Shown piece after piece: positions 1-6,733 of a stretch of 11,797 bases of DNA (the stretch's first letter is position 1; each line of letters starts with the position of its first letter). The notes beneath the pieces are model-generated. The model ran no database searches. It was not told the DNA's origin and saw only the letters and a list, made by a program, of their open reading frames with translations. The stretch covers positions 1-11,797 of the forward strand of contig JAAZUZ010000041.1 in assembly GCA_018623875.1 (NCBI GenBank), read 5' to 3'. The translations under genes were made by a program, and so were the position numbers. The stretch comes from Synechococcus sp. HW_metabat.21 (GTDB taxonomy: Bacteria > Cyanobacteriota > Cyanobacteriia > PCC-6307 > Cyanobiaceae).

Positions 1-709
1 ACCGGTCCTGGAGACGATGGAGCGGATTGGCATGCCGCTGCTCATCCACGGCGAGGTCACCGATCCAGCAGTCGACATCTTTGATCGCGAGGCCGTCTTC
101 ATCGAGCAGCAGCTCATCCCCTTGCTCGCGCGCCATCCAGGTTTGAAGGTGGTGTTCGAGCACATCACCACCGCCGATGCGGCGGACTTCGTCGCAACGG
201 GGCCGGAGAACCTGGCGGCAACGATCACCCCGCATCACCTGCACATCAACCGCAACGCCCTCTTTCAAGGGGGCCTGCGGCCGGACTTCTACTGCTTGCC
301 GGTCGCCAAACGGGAGCGGCATCGCCTCGCCCTACGTAAGGCGGCCACCGGCGGCAGCAGCAAGTTTTTCCTGGGCACCGATTCCGCCCCCCACCCGAGG
401 GGATCGAAGGAATCAGCCTGCGGCTGCGCCGGGATCTACAACGCTCCTTGTGCCATCGAGAGCTACGCCCAGGTCTTCGAGGAGGAGGGGGTGCTCGATC
501 GCCTCGAGGCCTTCGCCAGCGTGAATGGCCCGACCTTCTACGGGCTTCCGCTCAACACGGGCACCGTTCAGCTGGAGCGCAACGAGGCAGACGAGGCGGT
601 TCCTGGCCTCATGGAACTTGAGAACGGCAGCACGACGCCAACAACCTTGGTGCCGTTCCACGCCGGTGAGGCCCTGAATTGGCGCCTCAATCAGGCCCAG
701 TGGCACTGA
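1..709 (+). CDS. pyrC: Dihydroorotase (type II), 5'-truncated by window edge
   Basis: This is the C-terminal 235 residues of dihydroorotase, the cytosolic zinc enzyme that interconverts carbamoyl-aspartate and dihydroorotate in pyrimidine synthesis. The reading frame is open to the left edge, and the roughly 110 N-terminal residues expected for the E. coli-type PyrC (about 345 aa), including the first metal-binding motif and the carbamylated lysine, lie outside the window. Visible signatures are LLIHGEV (metal-ligand His, visible residue 16), VFEHITT (His 54), TPHHLHINRN, the FLGTDSAPH block with the catalytic Asp (residue 127), CGCAGIYNAP, and the C-terminal VNGPTFYGLP. All are colinear with E. 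coli PyrC as I remember it. The ATG at 17 is internal to the conserved region and is not a real start. The porin follows 62 bp later on the same strand, without an obvious functional link. Confidence 0.96.
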   Translation, partial: PVLETMERIGMPLLIHGEVTDPAVDIFDREAVFIEQQLIPLLARHPGLKVVFEHITTADAADFVATGPENLAATITPHHLHINRNALFQGGLRPDFYCLPVAKRERHRLALRKAATGGSSKFFLGTDSAPHPRGSKESACGCAGIYNAPCAIESYAQVFEEEGVLDRLEAFASVNGPTFYGLPLNTGTVQLERNEADEAVPGLMELENGSTTPTTLVPFHAGEALNWRLNQAQWH

Positions 710-741
710 AGAAGATCCAGGCGTAACGCCATCAACCGCGC

Positions 742-761
742 CAAGATGGGCGGACATCTTG
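742..761. promoter_or_regulatory. Perfect 7-bp inverted repeat in the pyrC-porin spacer
   Basis: CAAGATG at 742-748 is perfectly repeated in inverse at 755-761 (CATCTTG), with the 6-base loop GGCGGA between. It lies 33 bp after the pyrC stop and ends 10 bp before the GTG start of the porin gene. No T-run follows, so it is not a classical Rho-independent terminator. The loop is purine-rich and SD-like, so it could be an operator, an RNA hairpin affecting porin translation, or a weak pyrC terminator. Confidence 0.4.
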
Positions 762-771
762 TGACGCCACA

Positions 772-2013
772 GTGATCCTGCGCGGCCTCGCCACTGGATC
801 CCTGGGCTGCCTGCTGAGCCTGCTCCTTGGAGCGAGTGGCTGGGCCGGCGAAGTCGAGACACCCAATACTGAAGCCGCCGCCCATCCGTCCTTCAGCCTG
901 CAGCAAGCGCTAAAGCTGCCGGAATGGCTGCGCTTTTCGATCAACTACAGCGCCGAGCCGATGGCGAACCCCATCGGCGGAGTGGCGCAGACATCGGCCT
1001 GGATTCAGAACACCGCTCTTGATCTTCAGGTCGGAGCTGGCCTGGGCTCGGACCCCACGGACTGGGTCGAGCTGGAGCACTGGAGCCTGAATCTCAACGT
1101 CAACCACGTCGCTGGCGATGTCAGCTACGCCAGCCGGATTGGCGCCTTTCTCAACCCACAAACCCTGGCCTATCCCGCCGGGTTCTATCCAACGGAACTC
1201 GCTCTAGAGCGTGATGCGGGAAGCGGCTGGCTTGGAGCGCGCGCTGGGATTATCCCGATCAATAGCGATTTCGACGGGACCTTAATGACGGCCCCGATCC
1301 TCAGTAGCTATGTGCACTCGGCGCTCAACAACACCTACAACATTTATGCGGGAAACATCCCGATTACGCCCTTCTCGACCCTCGCGGCACGGCTGGATCT
1401 ACACCCCTTCGAGGAGCTCGACGTTTACTACGGCTGGTTTGACCTGAAAACAGCCATCCCCGTGATCACCTCCCTCGGGGCACCGGTGAACCTCACTCCA
1501 ACCCAGGTCGGCGATGCCCACATCCTGCAGCTGAACTACACCCCGAAGAACGGTGTTGCCGCCACCGCCACCTTGCCCGCTGCGCTGTTGTCAATTGGAG
1601 GCTTCACAACGGACTTCCAGGGCGAAGGCGTCTATGGAAGCGCGACCTGGAAGAGCGGATTACGCCTTGGACTCGATGATCGGGTCTGGATTGGCGCGGC
1701 CTACTCGCCGGACTTCAGCCTGAACCAGGCCCCCAGCTTTATCGGGGGTGGGGTCGTGATCCAAGGCGTCGTTCCCAGCCGTCCCCAGGACCTGCTGATC
1801 CTGGGGGGCAGCCACGCTGGCCTCAGCTCCAGTGCGCCACCGGACTACCCCAATCGGCCCTATGAGGGCGTCCTGGAACTCGGCTACCGGCTGCAGCTCA
1901 ATCCCAACTTGAACCTGCAACCCACCCTGCAGTGGATCTTCGATCCAAGCGGGCGCGAGGAGCCCGTCCCAGGGATCCTGACCACCAGCGTTCAGATCAG
2001 TCTGAGCTTGTGA
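772..2013 (+). CDS. OprB-family (carbohydrate-selective type) outer-membrane porin
   Basis: Predicted 413-residue outer-membrane beta-barrel. Residues 1-25 form a signal peptide (one Arg, hydrophobic core GCLLSLLLGASG, cleavage likely near GWA/GEVE). The mature chain is rich in alternating hydrophobic/polar strands with many Gly, Tyr and Trp. Two stretches are typical of OprB: AARLDLHPFEELDVYYGWFDL at about 205-225, and the terminal block at about 366-393 (LELGYRLQLNP, then LQPTLQWIFDPSG). It lacks the N-terminal SLH domain carried by many cyanobacterial OprB-like porins. The final residue is Leu rather than the aromatic residue usual at a barrel C-terminus. The start is GTG; an in-frame stop at 724-726 excludes much extension, and no good Shine-Dalgarno is visible. 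Substrate is unknown: family members carry sugars, but cyanobacterial relatives may pass inorganic ions. The 3' end overlaps the convergent DUF2252 gene by 17 bp. Confidence 0.8.
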   Translation: MILRGLATGSLGCLLSLLLGASGWAGEVETPNTEAAAHPSFSLQQALKLPEWLRFSINYSAEPMANPIGGVAQTSAWIQNTALDLQVGAGLGSDPTDWVELEHWSLNLNVNHVAGDVSYASRIGAFLNPQTLAYPAGFYPTELALERDAGSGWLGARAGIIPINSDFDGTLMTAPILSSYVHSALNNTYNIYAGNIPITPFSTLAARLDLHPFEELDVYYGWFDLKTAIPVITSLGAPVNLTPTQVGDAHILQLNYTPKNGVAATATLPAALLSIGGFTTDFQGEGVYGSATWKSGLRLGLDDRVWIGAAYSPDFSLNQAPSFIGGGVVIQGVVPSRPQDLLILGGSHAGLSSSAPPDYPNRPYEGVLELGYRLQLNPNLNLQPTLQWIFDPSGREEPVPGILTTSVQISLSL

Positions 2014-3406
2014 GGCGGCCCGAGGCCATCGCCTGCAGCAGGGCGCGGTGGTCCTCTTCCACCTGATCGCTGTAGGCCACCGCAAAGCTGGCCATCGCCC
2101 GATCAAATGCTTTGTCATCCCCAAGCGCGCCGTGGAGCGCCTGGCGCTGTCCGCTTCTGGCATGGGCCCGGGCGAGAACCGAGGCGCAAAGCTTGGCGTA
2201 GGCCTTCAAGGGGGAAGGCTTCATCTCATCGAGGGACATCGAAGCTTTCCAATCCCGGAGCTGCCGCCAGACCATCGGGATGCCTTTCGGCGTTGAAGTC
2301 CAGCCCAAAAAGGGATCCGAGACGCACTGCATCAGGCGCTGACCTTCAACAATCCGCTGACCGTCATGCCCTGAGCCGCCTCCCAACTGCTGGTTGATGC
2401 AGGACGGGAGTGCCTGCTTGCTTTGCAGCAGCAGCCAATCGTCGGGGTGGGGTCCCTTCATCAACGCAATCGCGCAGCGGGTCCCGACGGAGCCGACACC
2501 AACGGCCTTCACAGCCGTGTCGATCACGGCAAAGTCCTGCAGTTGATGGCGGCGACGGGGAGAGAGGCTTTCGCGATAGCGCTCGAGGAGGAAGGCGATC
2601 GCTTCGCCGTGGCTTGGGCTGGAGGCCGGATCCAGGTCCGGCTCTGAGGTCCAGAGCAGGTGGGGATCCAGCAGGGCATGGCGCCAAATCAAGGGCGGCT
2701 CATGGCGAATCATCCCGGTCCCATCCGAGCGAAACTCGCAATGTTTCTGAACGGCGTGGCGGCCGGAGCGCCGCATGGCTGTGGCGACGGCCGCCTCGAG
2801 GTGCAAGCGAAAGGCTGTCTGCGGTAGCGCTTCGACGAAGCGCTCGACATGCAGCAGACGGTTCCAAAGCGTCAGGGTGGGGAGCTTGGCGTAATCCGCC
2901 ATCGCCTTGCGGTAGGCCCCTGCCACCTTGCGCGCCAAGCGGAATTGCTCCTCGCGATCGAACTGCCATTGCCGCGACACCAAGACGACACTGACCAGGA
3001 GACGTTTGACATCCCACTCAAAAGGCCCAGGAGCCGTCTGATCAAAGTCGTTGATGTCGAAGACCAAGCTGCGCTCCGGCGACGCATAAAAGCCGAAGTT
3101 CAGCAGGTGGGCATCGCCGCAGAGTTGAACCCGGTGGGCACTGCGGGGCAGCGGAGCCAGGTCCGCTGCCATCTGGGCCGCCGTCCCCCGAAAGAACGCG
3201 AACGGGCTCTCGGCCATGCGCCGATGGCGCTCCGGGACCAACCAGGGCAGGCGAGTGCTGTTCTCCTCTTCGATCCGGCTGATCGGATCCTGCCGATCGA
3301 TCAACGGATGCCACTCGCCTAGGGCCTCAAGCGAACAGAACTGGGGAGCCGCGGAGCCCACGTCACCAAGATGTCCTGTCTCCGGCTTAGCCAAAGCGAG
3401 CGTCAT
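1997..3406 (-). CDS. DUF2252 family protein (kinase-like fold)
   Basis: A 469-residue cytosolic protein, about full length for the family. Conserved DUF2252 blocks run in order: PFAFFRGTA (about 68-76), QLCGDAHLLNFGFY (94-107), VFDINDFDQT (115-124), WDVKRL (131-136), GVGSVGTRC (303-311), LLLQSK (325-330) and VWRQLRDWK (379-387). GDxHxxNFG and FDxNDFD resemble the catalytic-loop and metal-binding (DFG-like) motifs of aminoglycoside-phosphotransferase-like kinases, and the family is generally placed near that fold; the actual substrate is not known. No membrane segment or signal peptide is visible. The ATG at 3406 is the longest sensible start, with no clear Shine-Dalgarno. It diverges from the MFS transporter across only 26 bp, so the promoters of the two genes must overlap each other or the coding sequences. 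The 3' end overlaps the porin gene. Confidence 0.9.
   Translation of the reverse strand: MTLALAKPETGHLGDVGSAAPQFCSLEALGEWHPLIDRQDPISRIEEENSTRLPWLVPERHRRMAESPFAFFRGTAAQMAADLAPLPRSAHRVQLCGDAHLLNFGFYASPERSLVFDINDFDQTAPGPFEWDVKRLLVSVVLVSRQWQFDREEQFRLARKVAGAYRKAMADYAKLPTLTLWNRLLHVERFVEALPQTAFRLHLEAAVATAMRRSGRHAVQKHCEFRSDGTGMIRHEPPLIWRHALLDPHLLWTSEPDLDPASSPSHGEAIAFLLERYRESLSPRRRHQLQDFAVIDTAVKAVGVGSVGTRCAIALMKGPHPDDWLLLQSKQALPSCINQQLGGGSGHDGQRIVEGQRLMQCVSDPFLGWTSTPKGIPMVWRQLRDWKASMSLDEMKPSPLKAYAKLCASVLARAHARSGQRQALHGALGDDKAFDRAMASFAVAYSDQVEEDHRALLQAMASGRLTSSD
2595..2602. repeat. HIP1 octamer GCGATCGC
   Basis: Exact copy of the palindromic cyanobacterial HIP1 octamer, inside the DUF2252 gene. It is one of three exact copies in the window. 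Confidence 0.75.
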
Positions 3407-3432
3407 CGGGAAGAAACGGCCAAAGTTCCGGC

Positions 3433-4737
3433 ATGGTTCGTCACCACCAGAGCAGCTCTCGCTCAGTCGCGGCTCTCGCGGCGATCGCTGGAAACGCCAT
3501 GGAGTGGTTTGACTTCGCCATGTATGGCTACCTGGCTGTCCCCTTGAGTCAGGCGTTCTTCCCGCAAGAGAACAGCCAACTCCAACTGCTCTCCACCTTT
3601 GGGGTGTTCGCCGTTGGCTTCCTGATGCGACCGATCGGAAGCCTTGTTCTGGGCCCCTTGGGCGATCTCATCGGACGCCGGTTTCTGTTGAGCGCCAGCC
3701 TGTATCTGATGGGGCTGTCGAGTCTCCTGATTGCCTGTCTACCCAACTACGACAGCTGGGGATGGCGTGCTCCGTTTGCACTCACCATTCTTCGAATGGT
3801 GCAGGGGTTTTCCGTCGGAGGGGAATTCACCGGAAGCATCGCCTTCAACGCTGAGACCGCTCCGAGAGGCAAGCGGTGTCTGGTTTGCAGCCTGACCAGC
3901 GCGGGAGCCCAGCTCGGTTTCAGCCTGGCCGCCCTCACTGCAGGTCTCTCCGCCTGGTGGTTCGGCGGGAGTCCCAATGCCGAGTGGACCTGGAGGCTGC
4001 CATTCCTGCTCGGCTCGGGTGTGGTCCTGCTCGCGGTGTGGATGCAACGGCGCTTGCCCGAAAGCCTGGGATCGCCACGGACCGACACCTGGAGGCAGCT
4101 CAATGCTGCGGTCGTCGAGCGGCTTCAGGAGTTGGTGACCCGTTGGCGACTGGTCTTGAAGGTCATGGCGCTCGTGGGCTTCACCAACGTGGTCTTCTAC
4201 CTGGCGATGGTGTTCTTGGTGGACTTCAGCGTGCGCCAAAGCGGAGAAGCCGCAGCGGCCAATGCCAATGCCAGCGCCATCCAAACCGGAGGGGTCTTGC
4301 TGGTGATGGCCAGTGGAGCCCTCGCTGATCGCTTTGGCCTGCTGCGCATCAACCGATGGGGAAATGTCGCGGCGCTGCTCCTGGTGGTTCCAGCGCTCTG
4401 GCTGGGTCTTCAAGGAACCGTGCTGACCATGACGATTGCCCTACTGCTCCTGGTCGTTCCTTTGATGATGGTCCTTGGCACCCAGGGGCTGCTCGGAGCG
4501 CTGTTGGTTCCCAGCCGTGAACGCTGTGCTGTGTTCTCGCTGGCCTACTCCCTCTCCGTTGCCCTCTTCGGCGGAACGGCACCACTGCTGGCGGGGTGGC
4601 TCATCGACCAGCAGGCGGTGGGCTGGCTGTTGTTCTACCCAGTGCCCTTGGGCGTGTTGTGTCTGATCGCACTCAGCCGCAGCCAATCGCAGCTCGCGCG
4701 TGAAGAATGCGAGCCATGGGAGACGGCACAGCGATGA
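3433..4737 (+). CDS. MFS transporter, metabolite:H+ symporter (MHS) family
   Basis: A 434-residue inner-membrane protein with about 12 hydrophobic segments, the usual size for MHS permeases (ProP, KgtP, ShiA, CitA). The first segment carries the MHS signature GNAMEWFDFAMYGYLA (20-35). The MFS loop-2/3 motif appears as GPLGDLIGRR (74-83), and RMVQGFSVGGEFTGS (121-135) is the typical fourth-segment block with GGE. MHS proteins usually import osmolytes or carboxylates (proline/betaine, 2-oxoglutarate, citrate, shikimate) with protons; the substrate here cannot be read from sequence, and export is not excluded. The ATG at 3433 leaves a short basic N-terminus (MVRHHQSSSR) before segment 1; the Met inside the signature cannot be the start. 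Its TGA is embedded in ATGA with the start of the downstream ATP-grasp gene, so the two are translationally coupled. Confidence 0.9.
   Translation: MVRHHQSSSRSVAALAAIAGNAMEWFDFAMYGYLAVPLSQAFFPQENSQLQLLSTFGVFAVGFLMRPIGSLVLGPLGDLIGRRFLLSASLYLMGLSSLLIACLPNYDSWGWRAPFALTILRMVQGFSVGGEFTGSIAFNAETAPRGKRCLVCSLTSAGAQLGFSLAALTAGLSAWWFGGSPNAEWTWRLPFLLGSGVVLLAVWMQRRLPESLGSPRTDTWRQLNAAVVERLQELVTRWRLVLKVMALVGFTNVVFYLAMVFLVDFSVRQSGEAAAANANASAIQTGGVLLVMASGALADRFGLLRINRWGNVAALLLVVPALWLGLQGTVLTMTIALLLLVVPLMMVLGTQGLLGALLVPSRERCAVFSLAYSLSVALFGGTAPLLAGWLIDQQAVGWLLFYPVPLGVLCLIALSRSQSQLAREECEPWETAQR
3481..3488. repeat. HIP1 octamer GCGATCGC
   Basis: Exact HIP1 palindrome within the 5' part of the MFS transporter gene. 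Its presence supports a cyanobacterial source. Confidence 0.75.
4718..4723 (+). promoter_or_regulatory. Ribosome binding site for the ATP-grasp gene
   Basis: GGGAGA lies 10 bases before the ATG at 4734 and inside the end of the MFS gene. It favours 4734 over the in-frame ATGs at 4707 and 4716 as the start of the downstream gene. Confidence 0.5.
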
Positions 4738-6233
4738 CCCTCTCGTTTCGGGAACTCCAAGCGCAACTGCAGCCCGGCTGGGGCTGCGAGCACAGCGGCG
4801 AGAGCGGCCAATTCGACGTGCTCGTCGTGCCCTCCCTAACGATGGACAAGGCCCTGATGGCCCTGGTCACCGGAGCACACCACTACGAGGAACGGCAGCT
4901 CTTCTCGCTGATTCGGCTCCGGGACCCCGGGGTACGGGCCATCTATGTCACGAGCAAGTTGCTCCCGGAGCTTGTCGTCGATGCGGTGCTGGAACTCCTG
5001 CCCGGTGTGCCCACCTCCCATGCCCGCCGGCGGCTGCAGCTGTTCGACACCGACGACGCCTCCAACCGTCCCTTGACCGAAAAGCTGCTGGAGCGCCCCG
5101 CGCTGTTGGCCCGGATCAAGGAGCAATTGCGCCCAGGCCGCAGCTTCATCAGCTGCTTCGTGGTGACCGAGCTGGAAAAACGCCTCTCGGAAGCCCTACA
5201 GATTCCCTTGCTGGGCACCGACCCCGCCCTGGGCCACTGGGGCAGCAAGGCCGGCAGCCGTGAGCTCTTTGCCCGCTGCGGTGTGCCCCATCCGCCGGGG
5301 AGCGATCTCGTGCACAACCTCGATGACCTCAGCGAGGTCACGGCCACGCTCTGGGAGGAGCACCCCAAGCTCAAACGCTGTGTCATCAAGCTCAACGAAG
5401 GGATCAGCGGTGAGGGCAACGCCGCCCTCGACCTGCTGCCACTGGGCCTCGAGGCGTGCTCAGCGGCCGGCCGTCGCCAGCGGCTGCGCCAGGAACTGGA
5501 GCACCTGCCGATGCCCGCCCAAGGCTGGCTCACCCTGCTGAAGGAGCAGGGGGCTTTGGTGGAGGCCTGGCTGGAGGGGGGCGATCAACTCAGCTCTCCG
5601 AGCGTGCAAGGCACCATTCACCCCGGTGGGCGTGTGGAGGTGCTCTCCACCCACGAACAGATCCTGGGGGGAGCCAACGGCCAGACCTACCAGGGCTGCC
5701 GCTTCCCCGCGGATCAGGCCTATCGGCTCGACCTGATGCGCCATGGCCAAGCCGTCGGCGAAGCCCTCGCCGCCGAAGGGGCCCTAGAGCGCTACGCCGT
5801 CGATTTCATCGCCCGCCTGGTCGATGGACAGTGGGACCTGCAGGCGATCGAGGTCAACCTGCGCCAGGGGGGAACCACCCACCCCTACATGGCACTACGG
5901 GCGATCACCACGGGACAGCTCGATGCGGAGTCCGGTGAATTTCTCTCTCCCACCGGCCAGGCCTTGCACTACATGGCCACCGACAACCTGACCCATCCCA
6001 ACCTGCGGGGATTGCTGCCGGCAGATCTCATCGACATCGTCGCGGAAGCCGATCTGCACTACGACCCCGCTCGCCTGAGGGGCAGCGTCTTCCACCTGCT
6101 GGGCTGCCTCTCGGAGTACGGCAAGTTGGGTATGACCTGCGTGGGCCGCAGCGCTGAGGAGGCGGAGCAGGTCTACGCGGCCACCGCCGGTCAGCTGATC
6201 CAGCAGGCCACCAGCGTGCAGGGCGGGACCTAG
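4734..6233 (+). CDS. PGM1-related ATP-grasp peptide/amide ligase
   Basis: A 499-residue soluble protein. ATP-grasp elements are visible: CVIKLNEGISGEGNAAL (about 216-232, nucleotide-binding Lys followed by a flexible glycine-rich loop), VEAWLEGG (276-283), YAVDFIARL (354-362), and AIEVNLRQGGTTHPYMAL (371-388), whose Glu/Asn match the metal-binding E-x-N of the superfamily. The arrangement, with an alpha/beta N-terminal half and the GGTTHP block, fits the PGM1-type family, named for the pheganomycin peptide ligase of Streptomyces. Such enzymes join a carboxylate to an amine through an acyl-phosphate. Substrates here are unknown. The start at 4734 is chosen because it forms ATGA with the MFS stop and has an upstream GGGAGA; starts at 4707 or 4716 would add 9 or 6 residues. 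The stop shares a CTAG palindrome with the convergent universal stress gene. Confidence 0.85.
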   Translation: MTLSFRELQAQLQPGWGCEHSGESGQFDVLVVPSLTMDKALMALVTGAHHYEERQLFSLIRLRDPGVRAIYVTSKLLPELVVDAVLELLPGVPTSHARRRLQLFDTDDASNRPLTEKLLERPALLARIKEQLRPGRSFISCFVVTELEKRLSEALQIPLLGTDPALGHWGSKAGSRELFARCGVPHPPGSDLVHNLDDLSEVTATLWEEHPKLKRCVIKLNEGISGEGNAALDLLPLGLEACSAAGRRQRLRQELEHLPMPAQGWLTLLKEQGALVEAWLEGGDQLSSPSVQGTIHPGGRVEVLSTHEQILGGANGQTYQGCRFPADQAYRLDLMRHGQAVGEALAAEGALERYAVDFIARLVDGQWDLQAIEVNLRQGGTTHPYMALRAITTGQLDAESGEFLSPTGQALHYMATDNLTHPNLRGLLPADLIDIVAEADLHYDPARLRGSVFHLLGCLSEYGKLGMTCVGRSAEEAEQVYAATAGQLIQQATSVQGGT

Positions 6234-6700
6234 TCCTGGCCGCGCCCGGGATAGACCAGCACCGGCAGATCGGCGTGGGTCAGGACCCGTTGGGTTTCAC
6301 TCCCCAGCACCAGGCCCGCCAAACCGCGGCGGCCATGGGAGGCCATGAAGATCAGATCGCAACCGTTCTCACTGGCCGCCTCCAGGATCGCCTCATAGAT
6401 CACGGCGTTCACCGAGGTGGCACCAGCGGCAGCGACGCCCTTCGCGCTGGCCTTGGCCTTGGCTTGCGCCAACACCGATTCGGCGTACTCCGCGTTGGCC
6501 TTGTTGAACTGCTCGCTCAAGAGCGGATCGAGCACCAAACCTTCGCCATAGAGGGCCACGTCAGGGCGGCCATAGAAGCTGGGTTGCACGTGGAAGAAGG
6601 TGACCTTGGCACCGATTTCACTGGCCATCTCCAGGGCCTGATCCACCGCCAGCTGGGAGAGCTCTGAGCCATCCGTTGGCACCAGGAGATGACGAAACAT
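6230..6700 (-). CDS. Universal stress protein (UspA family)
   Basis: A 156-residue single-domain Usp, the normal length. The start MFRHLLVPTDGSELS gives strand 1 with the conserved Asp 10. The C-terminal nucleotide-binding signature is ASHGRRGLAGLVLGSE (120-135), matching G-x2-G-x9-G-(S/T) except that the first Gly is Ala, a common variant; ATP binding is therefore likely. The chain ends with the usual DLPVLVYP strand. These proteins form dimers in the cytosol and respond to starvation or stress; the specific role is not evident. It lies 33 bp downstream of the ParB-like gene on the same strand, has a good AAGGA ribosome site 9 bases before the ATG, and is probably co-transcribed. Its stop codon lies in the CTAG shared with the ATP-grasp gene. 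Confidence 0.95.
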   Translation of the reverse strand: MFRHLLVPTDGSELSQLAVDQALEMASEIGAKVTFFHVQPSFYGRPDVALYGEGLVLDPLLSEQFNKANAEYAESVLAQAKAKASAKGVAAAGATSVNAVIYEAILEAASENGCDLIFMASHGRRGLAGLVLGSETQRVLTHADLPVLVYPGRGQD

Positions 6701-6709
6701 CGGCCGGAA

Positions 6710-6714
6710 TCCTT
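6710..6714 (-). promoter_or_regulatory. Ribosome binding site for the universal stress gene
   Basis: On the minus strand AAGGA stands 9 bases before the ATG at 6700. It is one of the few clear Shine-Dalgarno matches in this window and fixes the start. Confidence 0.65.
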
Positions 6715-6718
6715 CGCT

Positions 6719-6733
6719 CTACCCGCAAGGTAG
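6719..6733 (-). other. Short hairpin between ParB-like and usp genes
   Basis: CTACC at 6719-6723 and GGTAG at 6729-6733 form a 5-bp perfect inverted repeat with a 5-base loop. It lies directly after the ParB-like stop codon and 4 bases before the usp ribosome site. No T-run follows. It might trim or stabilise the two-gene transcript, but it is short enough to be chance. Confidence 0.25.

Noticed and set aside
413..862. Minus-strand open frame of 149 codons antisense to pyrC and the start of the porin gene
   Set aside because: It is fully antisense to strongly conserved dihydroorotase motifs, has low-complexity composition and no recognisable domain.
1660..2163. Minus-strand open frame of 167 codons across the porin end
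   Set aside because: It overlaps the porin and DUF2252 coding frames in another phase and shows no signal peptide, motif or domain.
2410..2994. Plus-strand open frame of 194 codons inside the DUF2252 gene
   Set aside because: Arg/Ser/Gly-rich shadow of a G+C-rich gene; the DUF2252 motifs on the other strand are unambiguous.
3739..4413. Minus-strand open frame of 224 codons inside the MFS gene
   Set aside because: Antisense to transmembrane segments of a clear MHS transporter; composition (Gln, Glu, His, Gly) is typical of antisense to hydrophobic coding DNA.
4943..5533. Minus-strand open frame of 196 codons inside the ATP-grasp gene
   Set aside because: Ser/Arg-rich antisense shadow; the ATP-grasp frame is continuous and motif-bearing.
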